The notes: generated by a model from the sequence alone, not told the origin. A DNA stretch of 64,000 bases from Actinomycetota bacterium (GCA_016278725.1 JADQBG010000003.1:62001-126000), one strand, 5' to 3'; numbered from the stretch's first letter, positions 32,190 through 40,819 are shown. Made by a program: numbers and translations.

Positions 32190-33491
32190 TTGTCCAAGAT
32201 CGTGGTGGCCGGTGGCGGTTGGGCGGGAGTGGCTGCGGCCTATGCCGCCAGGCTCGCCGGCGCCGAAGTCCAACTGCTCGAGCGGACCGACATGCTGCTC
32301 GGAACCGGCCTCGTGGGGGGGATCCTGCGCAACAACGGGCGCTTCACCGCCACCGAAGAGCACATCGCTCTGGGCATGGACGGGCTCTGGGCGGTGATCG
32401 ACGCCAACCTGCGCCACCGTGACGTCGACTTTCCCGGCCACGAGCACGCCGACCTCTACGACGTCACCACGATCGAGCCGGCGGTGAAGGGCTTTCTCGA
32501 GGAGCAGGGAGTGGAGCTTCAGACCCGCACCCGAGTGAGCCAAGCGGCGCACGACGGCGCGCGGCTCACGGCGGTGGCGGCCGCCGACCGGTGGTTCGAG
32601 GCGGACGCCTTTGTCGACGCCACCGGGTCCTTCGGGCCGCAGGGCAACTGCACCAGGCACGGCAACGGTTGCGCTATGTGCATCCTTCGCTGCCCCAGTT
32701 TCGGCGGCCGGGTGAGCCTGGCGCAGGAAGCCGGGATCGCCGAACTGCGGGCCACGCGCATGGACGGCACCGTCGGCGTCATGAGCGGTTCGTGCAAGCT
32801 ACACTCGGATTCGGTTTCGCCGGAATTGCGGACCCAACTGGCCGATACCGGAGTCGCCGTGGTTCCCCTGCCCCCCGAGCTTCAGGCGGGCAAGACCGAG
32901 ATGTTGGGGGCCAAAGCCTGCCAGCAGTACGCTTTGCCCGAGTTCGCCGAAAACCTGGTCTTGCTCGACACCGGCCATGTCAAGTTGATGACCCCCTTCT
33001 TCCCCCTGGATCAGTTGCGGCGCGTGCCCGGGCTGGAGAATGCCCGCTACGAGGACCCATACGCGGGGGGAATCGGAAACTCCATCCGCTATCTGGCCAT
33101 GACTCCGCACCGGGCCGACCTGCGCTCCGAGACCATTACCAACCTGTTCGTGGGCGGCGAGAAGACCGGCCCCTTCGTGGGCCACACCGAGGCGATGGTC
33201 AGCGGCTCGGTTGCCGGACTGAATGCCGTGCTCGAGGCCGAGGGCCGCGAACCCGTGATCCTGCCGCAGAGCCTCGCCGTCGGAGATGCGCTGGCGGCCG
33301 TGGGCGAGGTTATGCGGGCGGGTCTTCTCAGCCGTAAACTCACCTTCTCCGGCTCCTGGTACTTCGAGCGCATGAAGGATAAGGGGCTCTACAGCACCGA
33401 TCGGGACGAGATTGGCCGGCGCGTGCTGGAGGCGGGACTGAGCGGGGTCTTCAAGAAGGCAGCAAGGGCCGACGGCGTTTCCGCCGCCTAA
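32190..33491 (+). CDS. FAD-dependent oxidoreductase with four-cysteine motif
   Basis: The 433-residue protein has the N-terminal FAD-binding motif VVAGGGWAGVAAAYAA and a second dinucleotide region near VGGEKTGPFVGHTEAM, as in GidA/TrmFO-type and HdrA-like flavoproteins. At about residues 154-166 is an unusual motif, CX6CX2CX3CP (from NCTRHGNGCAMC to RCP), that looks like an iron-sulfur ligand set. The start is TTG 32190 after a GGGGGGA tract. It lies 40 bases before a lipoprotein substrate-binding gene, followed by transporter permease and ATPase genes. It may act on the transported compound; the substrate is unknown. Confidence 0.8.
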   Translation: MSKIVVAGGGWAGVAAAYAARLAGAEVQLLERTDMLLGTGLVGGILRNNGRFTATEEHIALGMDGLWAVIDANLRHRDVDFPGHEHADLYDVTTIEPAVKGFLEEQGVELQTRTRVSQAAHDGARLTAVAAADRWFEADAFVDATGSFGPQGNCTRHGNGCAMCILRCPSFGGRVSLAQEAGIAELRATRMDGTVGVMSGSCKLHSDSVSPELRTQLADTGVAVVPLPPELQAGKTEMLGAKACQQYALPEFAENLVLLDTGHVKLMTPFFPLDQLRRVPGLENARYEDPYAGGIGNSIRYLAMTPHRADLRSETITNLFVGGEKTGPFVGHTEAMVSGSVAGLNAVLEAEGREPVILPQSLAVGDALAAVGEVMRAGLLSRKLTFSGSWYFERMKDKGLYSTDRDEIGRRVLEAGLSGVFKKAARADGVSAA

Positions 33492-33531
33492 CCCTGAGAC
33501 AAACACGAACCTATCGGAGGACGGGACGAGG

Positions 33532-34671
33532 ATGAGACGAATTGGGGTTTTGGGTTTGGCGGCGCTCTTGGTGCTGCTGGGGCTGGCGGTTATCACCGGC
33601 TGCGGCGACGACGGACCGGCGGTGGACACCACCGAGGGCACGGAGGTCACCGAGGCGGGGTCCGAAGAGGCCCAGGCCGGGGAAGGCGACAACGGCTTCC
33701 AGCCGCTGGATCCGCGGGTGGAGGTCAACGTGGCCTTTGACGATGCTCCCGGCACGGCGGGCATCATCCTGGCCGACAAGTTTGGCTTCTTCGACGAGGT
33801 CGGCATCGATATCAAATACACCAAATTCAACACCGGCGCCGACATGTATACCTCGCTGGCCGCCGACCAGGTGGACGTGGGGCGGGGCATCATCACGGCC
33901 TCTCTGTTCAACGGCGCCGCGCGGGACATCGGCGTGCGTGTGGTCGCGGACAGCGGGACCAACGTCGAAGGCGCGGGCAACTACTTCGGCCTCGTGCTGC
34001 GCAAGGAGATCGCCGACGAGATTCAGGACTACAGCGACCTCGAAGGCCGCAAGATCCTGATCGTCTCCCGAGGGAGCATCAACGAACTCTTCCTCGAGCT
34101 TGCCTTGGCCAAGGGGGGTCTGACCATCGACGACGTCGATGCGACGGTCATCGATTCTTTTTCCGACCTCAACATAGCCCTGGCCAACGGGGCTGCCGAT
34201 GCAGCTGTTCAGATCGAGCCCCTGATCACGCGCGGCGAGCAAGAGAACATCCTGGTTGCCTTTGGGGACGCGTCGGAATACGCGCCCGACGAGCAGGTGG
34301 CGGCACTCCTCTACGCCCCGGCCTTTGCCGAGAAGACCGAAGTGGCTCGGGCTTTCATGATCGCCTATCTGCAGGGCGTGCGCATGTACAACGACGCCAT
34401 CGTCATGGGCGACAAGAACCGGGAAGAGGTCGTGCGGGTGCTCAGCGAGAACACCTTCGTTGACGACCCTGAACTCTGGACCATCATGCGTCCCACCGGA
34501 CTCAACCCGAACGGCGAGGTCAACGCCGAAGCGGTTTCTCGCGATCAGCGCTTCTACGTGGATAAGGGGCTGGTCGAAGAACCGGCGCCCATCGAGGAAG
34601 TGGTCGACAACTCCTTCGCGGAGTTCGCCGTCGATTACCTGGGGCCGTACGAGCCGCCCGAGGGTCAGTAG
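33532..34671 (+). CDS. ABC transporter substrate-binding lipoprotein (SsuA/TauA/NMT1-like)
   Basis: The 379-residue protein has a signal peptide ending in VITGC, a lipobox, then a 40-residue acidic low-complexity tether. The binding domain begins VNVAFDDAPGTAGIILADKFGFFDEVGIDIKY, the typical start of NMT1/SsuA-like proteins for nitrate, sulfonates, taurine or thiamine precursors, followed by AADQVDVGRG and the second-lobe ANGAADAAVQIEP. ATG is preceded by TCGGAGGACGGG. The ligand cannot be inferred. A 15-16-base tandem duplication overlaps the stop codon. It is followed at 21 bases by the permease. Confidence 0.88.
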   Translation: MRRIGVLGLAALLVLLGLAVITGCGDDGPAVDTTEGTEVTEAGSEEAQAGEGDNGFQPLDPRVEVNVAFDDAPGTAGIILADKFGFFDEVGIDIKYTKFNTGADMYTSLAADQVDVGRGIITASLFNGAARDIGVRVVADSGTNVEGAGNYFGLVLRKEIADEIQDYSDLEGRKILIVSRGSINELFLELALAKGGLTIDDVDATVIDSFSDLNIALANGAADAAVQIEPLITRGEQENILVAFGDASEYAPDEQVAALLYAPAFAEKTEVARAFMIAYLQGVRMYNDAIVMGDKNREEVVRVLSENTFVDDPELWTIMRPTGLNPNGEVNAEAVSRDQRFYVDKGLVEEPAPIEEVVDNSFAEFAVDYLGPYEPPEGQ

Positions 34672-34688
34672 GGCCGAGGGTCAGTAGG
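34658..34688 (+). repeat. Tandem duplication of a 15-16-base unit at the substrate-binding gene stop
   Basis: The unit CCGAGGGTCAGTAGG occurs twice in a row (34658 and 34674). The first copy includes the last codons and stop of the substrate-binding gene, and the second provides the sequence just before the permease ribosome site. Confidence 0.85.
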
Positions 34689-34692
34689 AAAA

Positions 34693-35556
34693 GTGAGCAG
34701 CACAGCGGAGGACTACCGCGTGGCGACGGATCAGAACACGGCGGTTACGGAAGAGACGGTTCCGCGGGCGCGGCGGGAGCGGCGCCGCCTGCCGCTTTCC
34801 CCGGACAGGCTCAGGAGCCTCCTCGGTCTCATGTCCCCGTTGGCCCTCTTGCTGCTCTGGGAAGCGGGTGTTCACCTGGGACTCGTGGACTACCGCTTCT
34901 TCCCGGCGCCGACAGCCATCCTGGCCGAGACCTGGGACATGCTGCGTTCCGGCGAGTTGGTCAGGGACATGGGCTGGAGTCTGTCGCGCATCTTCGTCGG
35001 CTTCTTCGGCGGCGGTTTCCTCGGCCTGGTCGTCGGCCTCTCCATGGGCCTGTTCAGACCGGTGCGGTTGTTGCTGCGGCCGATCGTGTCCGCCATCTAT
35101 CCGATCCCGAAGCTGGCGCTCTATCCCCTGATCCTGTTGGTATTCGGCATTTCCGAGACGGCGATGTACTTCACCATCGGGCTCGGGACCTTCTTCATGG
35201 TGCTGATCAACACCCAGGCCGGGGTGCTCAACCTGGACAAGATCTACCTGGACGTGGCCAAGAACTACGGTGCCAGCCGCAAAGACTACTACCTGAAGAT
35301 CGCCCTTCCTGGAGCCCTGCCCCTGATCTTCACCGGTATCGAGTTGGGCATGGGCATGGCGCTCCTACTCATCGTGGCCGCCGAGATGGTGGGAGCGGAT
35401 GCCGGGATCGGCCAGAACATATGGACGGCCCGGGATACCTTCCAGATCGAGCAGATGTTCGTTTCTTTCTTCCTGATCGCCCTGCTTGGCTACCTGTTCG
35501 CCGAACTGCTCGCCGCGATCGAGCGCCGGGTCATTCCCTGGAAGCGAGAAGGATGA
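34693..35556 (+). CDS. ABC transporter permease (SsuC/TauC-like)
   Basis: The 287-residue integral membrane protein has about six helices. The N-terminal 35 residues are polar with a basic cluster (RARRERRRLP), then a first helix at about 45-60. The coupling (EAA-type) loop, with AKNYGASRKDYYLKIALPGALP, contacts the ATPase. The C-terminal end IPWKREG is typical of the family. GTG 34693 has TAGGAAAA upstream. Its stop overlaps the start of the ATPase gene (ATGATG), so the pair is translationally coupled. The substrate is unknown, as for the binding protein upstream. Confidence 0.9.
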   Translation: MSSTAEDYRVATDQNTAVTEETVPRARRERRRLPLSPDRLRSLLGLMSPLALLLLWEAGVHLGLVDYRFFPAPTAILAETWDMLRSGELVRDMGWSLSRIFVGFFGGGFLGLVVGLSMGLFRPVRLLLRPIVSAIYPIPKLALYPLILLVFGISETAMYFTIGLGTFFMVLINTQAGVLNLDKIYLDVAKNYGASRKDYYLKIALPGALPLIFTGIELGMGMALLLIVAAEMVGADAGIGQNIWTARDTFQIEQMFVSFFLIALLGYLFAELLAAIERRVIPWKREG

Positions 35557-36345
35557 TGGCCGACTTCAAGATCGTCCTCGAGCGGCTGACCTGCGCGTGC
35601 GGAGGGCGAGTTTCTGTGCATCGTGGGGCCGAGCGGGTGCGGGAAGACCACGCTGCTGCGCATCCTGGCGGGGCTGGAAACGGCCACCTCCGGCCAGATG
35701 CGGATCGCCCAGCGCAACCCCGACAAACCGCTGAACTCGATGGTGTTCCAGGACCAGTCGATCTTTCCCTGGATGAGCGTGCGCAAGAACATCTCCTTCG
35801 GTCTGGAATGCCGAGGCGTGGATCGCAAGACCACGCGTGCCGTCGCCGACCGCTATATCGAGATGGTGGGCCTGGGCAAGTTCGCCGACGCTTATCCCTT
35901 CCAGTTGTCGGGGGGAATGAAGCAGCGGGTGAGCGTGGCCCGCGCCTTTGCCAACGATCCCGAGATCCTGCTGATGGACGAGCCCTTCGCCGCACTCGAC
36001 GAGCAGAACAAGCTGCTGCTCCAGGAAGAGTTGCTGCGCATCTGGGAGGGCTCGAACAAGACGGTGGTCTTCATCACCCACTCGATCGACGAAGCTCTGG
36101 TGCTGGCCGACCGGGTCATCGTGATGACCGCTCACCCCGGCACCTTCAAGGAGGAGGTCGAGATCGACCTGCCCCGGCCTCGCCGTATTGCCGAGTTGCG
36201 GCAGGATCCTCACTTCAACCAACTCTTCGCCCAGGTCTGGGAAATCCTCAAGGACGAGGTGGCCAAGGCCAAGGAGCGGGAGGGCTACTCCTTCCACCGC
36301 CGCGAGCGCAGCGCGCTGGACGACGAATCGCACATGGTGATGTAA
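35556..36345 (+). CDS. ABC transporter ATPase (SsuB/TauB-like), 5' end frameshifted and shortened
   Basis: The coding body from about 35602 to 36345 is intact: Walker A GPSGCGKTT, Q-loop MVFQDQSIFPW, signature LSGGMKQR, Walker B LLMDEPFAALDE and switch His in FITHSIDEA. The expected N-terminus MADFKIVLERLTC begins at 35556 but in another frame. The body frame is blocked upstream by TGA at 35587-35589 and has only GTG 35623 as a start, which would remove the first strand. Compared with relatives, roughly 20 residues between the two parts are missing. A deletion that is not a multiple of three explains both facts, or a sequencing error. If real, the transporter is probably inactive. Confidence 0.8.
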
Positions 36346-36448
36346 GCCCGCCCCGAACCCGGTCGGGCGCCAACCTGGAGAAACTGGGCCGCCCGCAGCC
36401 CGAAGCGCGGGCCTGCGGGGCCGCCCTGCGGAAGGCGGTCTGATCGGG

Positions 36449-36454
36449 TAGAAT
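36449..36454 (+). promoter_or_regulatory. Candidate -10 box for a leaderless transcript
   Basis: TAGAAT ends 8 bases before the ATG of the cation exchanger gene, which has no Shine-Dalgarno. A transcript starting at the usual distance would begin at or next to the ATG. No clear -35 element is present. Confidence 0.35.
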
Positions 36455-36462
36455 CGCCGCTC

Positions 36463-37464
36463 ATGGCGGACAATGTCATCCTACTTCTGGTTAGTCTCGC
36501 GGTCATCCTCGCCGGCTGCGAGCTTTTTGTTAACGGCGTCGAGTGGTTCGGGCGACACCTCGAACTCGGCGAAGGTGCCGTGGGCAGCGTCCTTGCGGCG
36601 GTCGGCACCGCTCTGCCCGAGACCCTGATCCCCATCATCGCGATATTCTTCGGGACCGGCGAGAGCGGTCACGATATCGGCATCGGCGCCATACTGGGCG
36701 CGCCCTTCATGCTCGTGACCCTGGCCATGTTCGTCAACGGCGTGGCCATCGTCGTCTTTGCCGCGCGGGGCAGACGGACTCGAGAGGTCCGGATCAACCG
36801 CACCATCCTTTCCCGCGACCTGGCCTACTTCCTGGGCACGTACAGCGTTGCGGTCCTCGTCGGCATCGTCGACCCCGGGTCCGCCATAAAAGCGCTGGTG
36901 GCCCTCCTGCTGCTGGTCGGGTACGGGCTCTACGTCTACCGCACCATGCGCGCCGAAGGCGATCTGGAAGGCGAGACCCGCTCCCTCTACTTTCACTACA
37001 CCGCCGGGGCCCCGGACTTCCGGCGGATCTTGCTGCAACTGCTGGTCGCCCTCAGCGCGATCGTCTTCGGAGCCGAGCTCTTCGTGGGCGAGCTCACCGT
37101 CCTGGCGGAAGGGCTGGGGGTCCCCGCCCTGGTGATCTCCTTGTTGCTGACCCCGATTGCCACCGAACTGCCGGAGAAGTTCAACAGCGTCTTCTGGATG
37201 CGGGAGCGCAAGGACACCCTTGCCATGGGCAACATCACCGGGGCGATGGTGTTCCAGAGCGCCATTCCCGTGTCCGTGGGGCTGCTCTTCACCGAGTGGA
37301 ATCTGGACAATTCCGCCCTGTTGGCAGCAGGCCTGGCGCTGCTATCGGGTTCGATTCTCTGGTTGCGCATTCGGGCGACCGGGACTCTGGGGGTGAACTC
37401 GCTCCTGTTCGGCGGGTTCCTCTACGCCGTCTTCCTGACGATCACTCTGATCGGTGTCCTCTAG
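36463..37464 (+). CDS. Sodium/calcium exchanger-family membrane protein
   Basis: The 333-residue protein has about ten helices in two inverted halves, the fold of the CaCA (YrbG-like) family. The two alpha-repeat motifs are AVGTALPETLIPI (about 47-59) and TPIATELPEKFNSVFW (about 225-240), each with the conserved ion-ligand glutamate. It should exchange Na+ or H+ for Ca2+ or another cation. ATG 36463 lacks a ribosome site and may be leaderless. A short hydrophilic loop with RGRRTREVR joins the halves on the cytoplasmic side. It stands between the ABC transporter and the DedA-PAP2 gene. Confidence 0.88.
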   Translation: MADNVILLLVSLAVILAGCELFVNGVEWFGRHLELGEGAVGSVLAAVGTALPETLIPIIAIFFGTGESGHDIGIGAILGAPFMLVTLAMFVNGVAIVVFAARGRRTREVRINRTILSRDLAYFLGTYSVAVLVGIVDPGSAIKALVALLLLVGYGLYVYRTMRAEGDLEGETRSLYFHYTAGAPDFRRILLQLLVALSAIVFGAELFVGELTVLAEGLGVPALVISLLLTPIATELPEKFNSVFWMRERKDTLAMGNITGAMVFQSAIPVSVGLLFTEWNLDNSALLAAGLALLSGSILWLRIRATGTLGVNSLLFGGFLYAVFLTITLIGVL

Positions 37465-37539
37465 CATGCCGAGTGTCCCGCCGGCCGCGGCCGGCCGTGG
37501 AGGGCCGCGGGGCGGTCGGCCGCGGGGCGGTCGGCTCTA

Positions 37540-39261
37540 GTGGAAATCTTCGGCTACGAGATCCCCTTCGACTTCATCATCCGCATCCTGTCCGAGTGGG
37601 GCTACCTGATCGTCTTCGCGCTGGCCTTCCTCGAGACCTCGGCCTTCATCGGCCTATTGGTTCCGGGAGAGACCACAGTGCTTCTGGCCGGAGGGGCCGC
37701 TTCTGAGGGTTACCTGGATCCGTGGACGCTCGGCGGAGTGGTGATAGGGGCGGCGCTTTTGGGCGATACCACCGGTTATCTGCTGGGCCGCCACTTTGGC
37801 CGCGGTTTCCTGCTGCGGCACCAGCGCTTGTTCCGGCTGAGCCGGGAGCGGCTCGAACAGGCCGACCGCTACTTCGCGCGGCACGGGGGCAAGACCATCT
37901 TCGTGGGCCGGTGGGTGGGATTCCTGCGCTCTCTGGCCCCCTTCCTCGCCGGCTCAGCCCACATGCCCTACTCTCGGTTTCTCGCGTATGACGTGCTGGG
38001 GGCCGCCAGTTGGGGAGCCACCCTGACCCTGCTTGGCTACCTCGCCGGGCGGAGCTACCGTCTGGTGGAGCAATGGCTGGGGCGCATCAGTCTCTTTCTG
38101 GTCCTGTTCATTTTCGCGGCCGGCCTGTTTTGGCTGCTCGGCCGCTACCTCTGGCGGCGCCGCGATCTGCTGGGTGCGCTGGCGGGATCGGTCACAGACG
38201 AAGCCCTGGGTCACCCCTTGAGCCGGCGCATATACTCGAGATTCGGGGATCAGATCGACTGGCTTGTCCGCCGCTTCTCGCCGCGGGAGGCCTACGGTCT
38301 CACCCTCACTCTGGGCCTCGCTGCGTCCGCGCTTCTCGCTTGGAGTTTCGGCGTGCTGACCGATGCCGTTCTCAGCCGCGGACCCTTCGATCTCCCCGAC
38401 CGAAGGGTGGCCAGCCTTCTGCACGAGCACGCCGTGCCTGAGTTGACTTCGGTGATGGACCTGCTGACCCGGCTGGGGAGCGGTTGGTTGCTGATCCCCG
38501 CCTCGGTGGTCTTGGGCCTCCTGCTGGTTTACCGCGGGCGGCGCTACGAGGCCCTCATCTTTTTCACCGCGGCCCCGGGCGCCGCCCTGCTCGCTCAAGC
38601 CCTCAAACTGTTGATTCACCGCGAGCGCCCCGACTTCATCGAGCCGCTGGTGCCGGCGGCGGGTTATGCATTTCCCAGCGGGCACGCCACCACCGCCATG
38701 GCCTTCTATCTGGTGTTGGCGGTGCTGCTCTCCAGTTGGGTGCGCCGCTGGGAGACCCGGGTCTACGTGCTGCTCGGGGCGCTTGCCATGATCGTGCTGG
38801 TGGGCTTCAGCCGGATGTATCTCGGCGTCCACTACCTCACCGACGTGCTCGCGGGCTACGCTGTCGGGGCATTTTGGGCAACGCTCGCCATCACGGCCGC
38901 CACCGTGCTCGAGCGGGCCCGGGGAGTAGGCGATGAGGACGAGCAATACCCCCCCGGGCATGTTACGATGCCGCCTGAACGCCCTCGCCAAGCTGGGCGA
39001 GAGCCCGCGAACCCGACTCAAAGAGAGGGAGACGTCTTGGCCGATCTACGCGATCCTCAGCAGATGAGCGAGTCCGAGATCCAGGAAGAGCTCTCGAGTC
39101 TCGAGGAAGAACTGGAGGAGTTGGCCCACGAGCGGCAACTTACTCTGGGCGGCACGGGGGTGCACCTCGGGGGCAAGGAGGCCGAGCGGCTGCGCGCCGA
39201 GTTCGAGCGGGACGAACGCCGGGTGCTCAACCGGATCGAGGAGCTGCGCAGCGCGCTTTAG
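37540..39261 (+). CDS. DedA-PAP2 fusion protein with coiled-coil tail
   Basis: The 573-residue protein combines a DedA/VTT domain (about 1-200, with GLLVPGETTVLLAGG and GRWVGFLRSLAPFLAG) and a PAP2 lipid phosphatase domain (about 280-470). The PAP2 active-site motifs are all present: KLLIHRERP, FPSGHAT and SRMYLGVHYLTD. It probably moves and dephosphorylates a polyprenyl or phosphatidyl lipid. Residues about 500-573 form a Glu-rich helical tail, separated by a disordered linker, and an internal TTG at 39037 with GAGGGAG in front could start that tail as a separate 74-residue protein. The start is GTG 37540 without a clear ribosome site. Confidence 0.88.
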   Translation: MEIFGYEIPFDFIIRILSEWGYLIVFALAFLETSAFIGLLVPGETTVLLAGGAASEGYLDPWTLGGVVIGAALLGDTTGYLLGRHFGRGFLLRHQRLFRLSRERLEQADRYFARHGGKTIFVGRWVGFLRSLAPFLAGSAHMPYSRFLAYDVLGAASWGATLTLLGYLAGRSYRLVEQWLGRISLFLVLFIFAAGLFWLLGRYLWRRRDLLGALAGSVTDEALGHPLSRRIYSRFGDQIDWLVRRFSPREAYGLTLTLGLAASALLAWSFGVLTDAVLSRGPFDLPDRRVASLLHEHAVPELTSVMDLLTRLGSGWLLIPASVVLGLLLVYRGRRYEALIFFTAAPGAALLAQALKLLIHRERPDFIEPLVPAAGYAFPSGHATTAMAFYLVLAVLLSSWVRRWETRVYVLLGALAMIVLVGFSRMYLGVHYLTDVLAGYAVGAFWATLAITAATVLERARGVGDEDEQYPPGHVTMPPERPRQAGREPANPTQREGDVLADLRDPQQMSESEIQEELSSLEEELEELAHERQLTLGGTGVHLGGKEAERLRAEFERDERRVLNRIEELRSAL

Positions 39262-39780
39262 TCAGCGAGGCCGCACCTCGACGCCCAGCCTTTCGAGCTC
39301 CTCGAGCACCACTTCGGCGATCACCGGTAGCCGCACCTCGAGCGCGGGGGTGAGGCCCACTCGGGGCGTGCTGATGTCCTGGGGCTCCACTCCCACGATC
39401 ACCATGCGAGCCTCGTAACCCAGTAACTGGGCGTACTGCCAGGCATCCACAATGCTGATGTCGTGCGCCGAAACCCTGAGTTCGGCCCCCAGCGGGAGTT
39501 GCTCCGGGGTGAAGCGGTACACATCTCCCGGGTTGCCTCCGCCGCGGACCGTGTCAACGACCACGATGTCCTCGAACTCGCGGAAGTGGCCGACCATGGC
39601 CAGGCCGGGCGTGCCCGCGTCACGTAGGTATACCTCTTCGGGGAAGTCCCACCTATCGAGCAAGAAATGCACCGTTGCCGGGCCCACGCCCTCGTCGGAG
39701 AGCAGGAGGTTCCCCACCCCGAAGACGGCGACGCGGGGGGAAGGCGAATCCCCGGAGCTCACGGTCGCGCCTGCCCGCAC
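39262..39780 (-). CDS. Hydrogenase maturation protease
   Basis: The 172-residue protein belongs to the HycI/HyaD/HybD family that trims the C-terminus of [NiFe] hydrogenase large subunits after nickel insertion. FGVGNLLLSDEGVG contains the metal-binding Glu/Asp, DTVRGGGNPG the second Asp, and SAHD the His. No hydrogenase structural gene is in the window. The start is GTG 39780, with GTG 39762 as an alternative. It lies 46 bases downstream of tatC on the same strand, which suggests that a Tat-exported hydrogenase is encoded elsewhere. Confidence 0.9.
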   Translation of the reverse strand: MRAGATVSSGDSPSPRVAVFGVGNLLLSDEGVGPATVHFLLDRWDFPEEVYLRDAGTPGLAMVGHFREFEDIVVVDTVRGGGNPGDVYRFTPEQLPLGAELRVSAHDISIVDAWQYAQLLGYEARMVIVGVEPQDISTPRVGLTPALEVRLPVIAEVVLEELERLGVEVRPR

Positions 39781-39826
39781 CCCGCCGCTCCTATCGGAGT
39801 CACGGGCCCATTCGTCACTTCGGGCC

Positions 39827-40573
39827 TCAGGGGTTGTTCCCGCGCTCCCGCGCCTTGCGCTCCCGGCGCAGGCGGCGGCGGTCCATGCCGCGGATCAGCA
39901 GGATGCCCAGCTCGTAGAGGGCGTAGAGCGGCGCCATCATCAAGAGCATGCTGAAAGGATCGCCCCCCGGGGTCAGCAGCATGCCGAGTATGGCGATGCC
40001 GAAGAGGGCGTACTTGCGGATGCGTCCCAGGATGACCGAGTTGACCAGGCCGGCCGAAGACAGCAGCAGCATCAGCGCGGGCATCTCGAAAACCACGCCA
40101 AAGGCCAGCAGGAACATGGTCACGAAGCTGATGTACTCGCTGGCCCGCAGTTGCTGTTGGAAGATATCGCCCCCGTAGCCGACCAGGAAGGTCAGGGCGA
40201 CGGGCAGCACCACGAAGTAGCCGAAGGTGACTCCGGCCAGGAAGAGAATGGTGGTGAAGAGCACATACGGCACGATCGACCTGCGCTCGTTCTCGTACAG
40301 CGCGGGCATCAGGAAGGCCCAGAACTGCCAGGCAAGGACCGGCAGCGAGAGCAGGAAGCCGGCCACGATCGAGGTCTTGAACGCGGTCATGAAGGGCTCT
40401 GAGGGGCTGAGGGTGACCAGATCGGCTTCTACTGGAGCCCGGTTCAGCGGTTGCTTGATGATCTCGAAGACCGTCTCCTGAAAGACGAAGGCGAGGATCA
40501 CGCCGATCACCAAGGCGGCGAGCGCGATGATCAGGCGCTTGCGGAGCTCGGTCAGATGCTCGATCACGCTCAT
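39827..40573 (-). CDS. tatC: Sec-independent protein translocase TatC
   Basis: The 248-residue protein has six membrane helices and binds twin-arginine signal peptides for export of folded proteins. The N-terminus SVIEHLTELRKRL is the TatC signature, followed by PLYENERRSIVPYV and the conserved FVVLPVALTFL. It ends in a basic tail. The ATG at 40573 is chosen because a candidate promoter lies farther upstream and longer forms would contain it. No tatA or tatB is seen beside it. It is divergent from nuoA and upstream of the hydrogenase maturation protease. Confidence 0.95.
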   Translation of the reverse strand: MSVIEHLTELRKRLIIALAALVIGVILAFVFQETVFEIIKQPLNRAPVEADLVTLSPSEPFMTAFKTSIVAGFLLSLPVLAWQFWAFLMPALYENERRSIVPYVLFTTILFLAGVTFGYFVVLPVALTFLVGYGGDIFQQQLRASEYISFVTMFLLAFGVVFEMPALMLLLSSAGLVNSVILGRIRKYALFGIAILGMLLTPGGDPFSMLLMMAPLYALYELGILLIRGMDRRRLRRERKARERGNNP

Positions 40574-40649
40574 GCGTTGCTCTTCGGCCTGCACCAGTCC
40601 TCCGGTTCGGGCTTGGACGGCGGCTATGGGCGGTCCCAACTCGCAGGCT

Positions 40650-40655
40650 AGTATA
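40650..40655 (-). promoter_or_regulatory. Candidate tatC -10 box
   Basis: TATACT on the minus strand lies about 75 bases before the tatC start. The -35 region is poor. If used, it excludes tatC starts farther upstream. Confidence 0.4.
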
Positions 40656-40784
40656 AGCCAGCGGGCACCCACATGCCTGAGGAACGGTCTTCAACCAGCC
40701 GGCTGTTTTCTTTAGACGGTCCCCGTGGGCGGCAAAAGGCCTAAATTGCAGGATAAAGGGCTGTTTTCTAGCATGTGAAGTCTG

Positions 40785-40813
40785 TTGCATCCTCGGAAAC
40801 GGTTTGCTATTGT
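40785..40813 (+). promoter_or_regulatory. Predicted nuo operon promoter
   Basis: TTGCAT (40785-40790) and TATTGT (40808-40813) are 17 bases apart. The expected start of transcription falls at about 40820, about 50 bases before nuoA and at the left edge of the Rex site. The rest of the 297-base gap between tatC and nuoA shows no coding sequence. Confidence 0.6.
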
Positions 40814-40819
40814 GACGCG

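Noticed and set aside
36346-36448. Terminator after the transporter ATPase
   Set aside because: GC-rich inverted sequences are present, but they have large loops and no T tract, so I do not call one.
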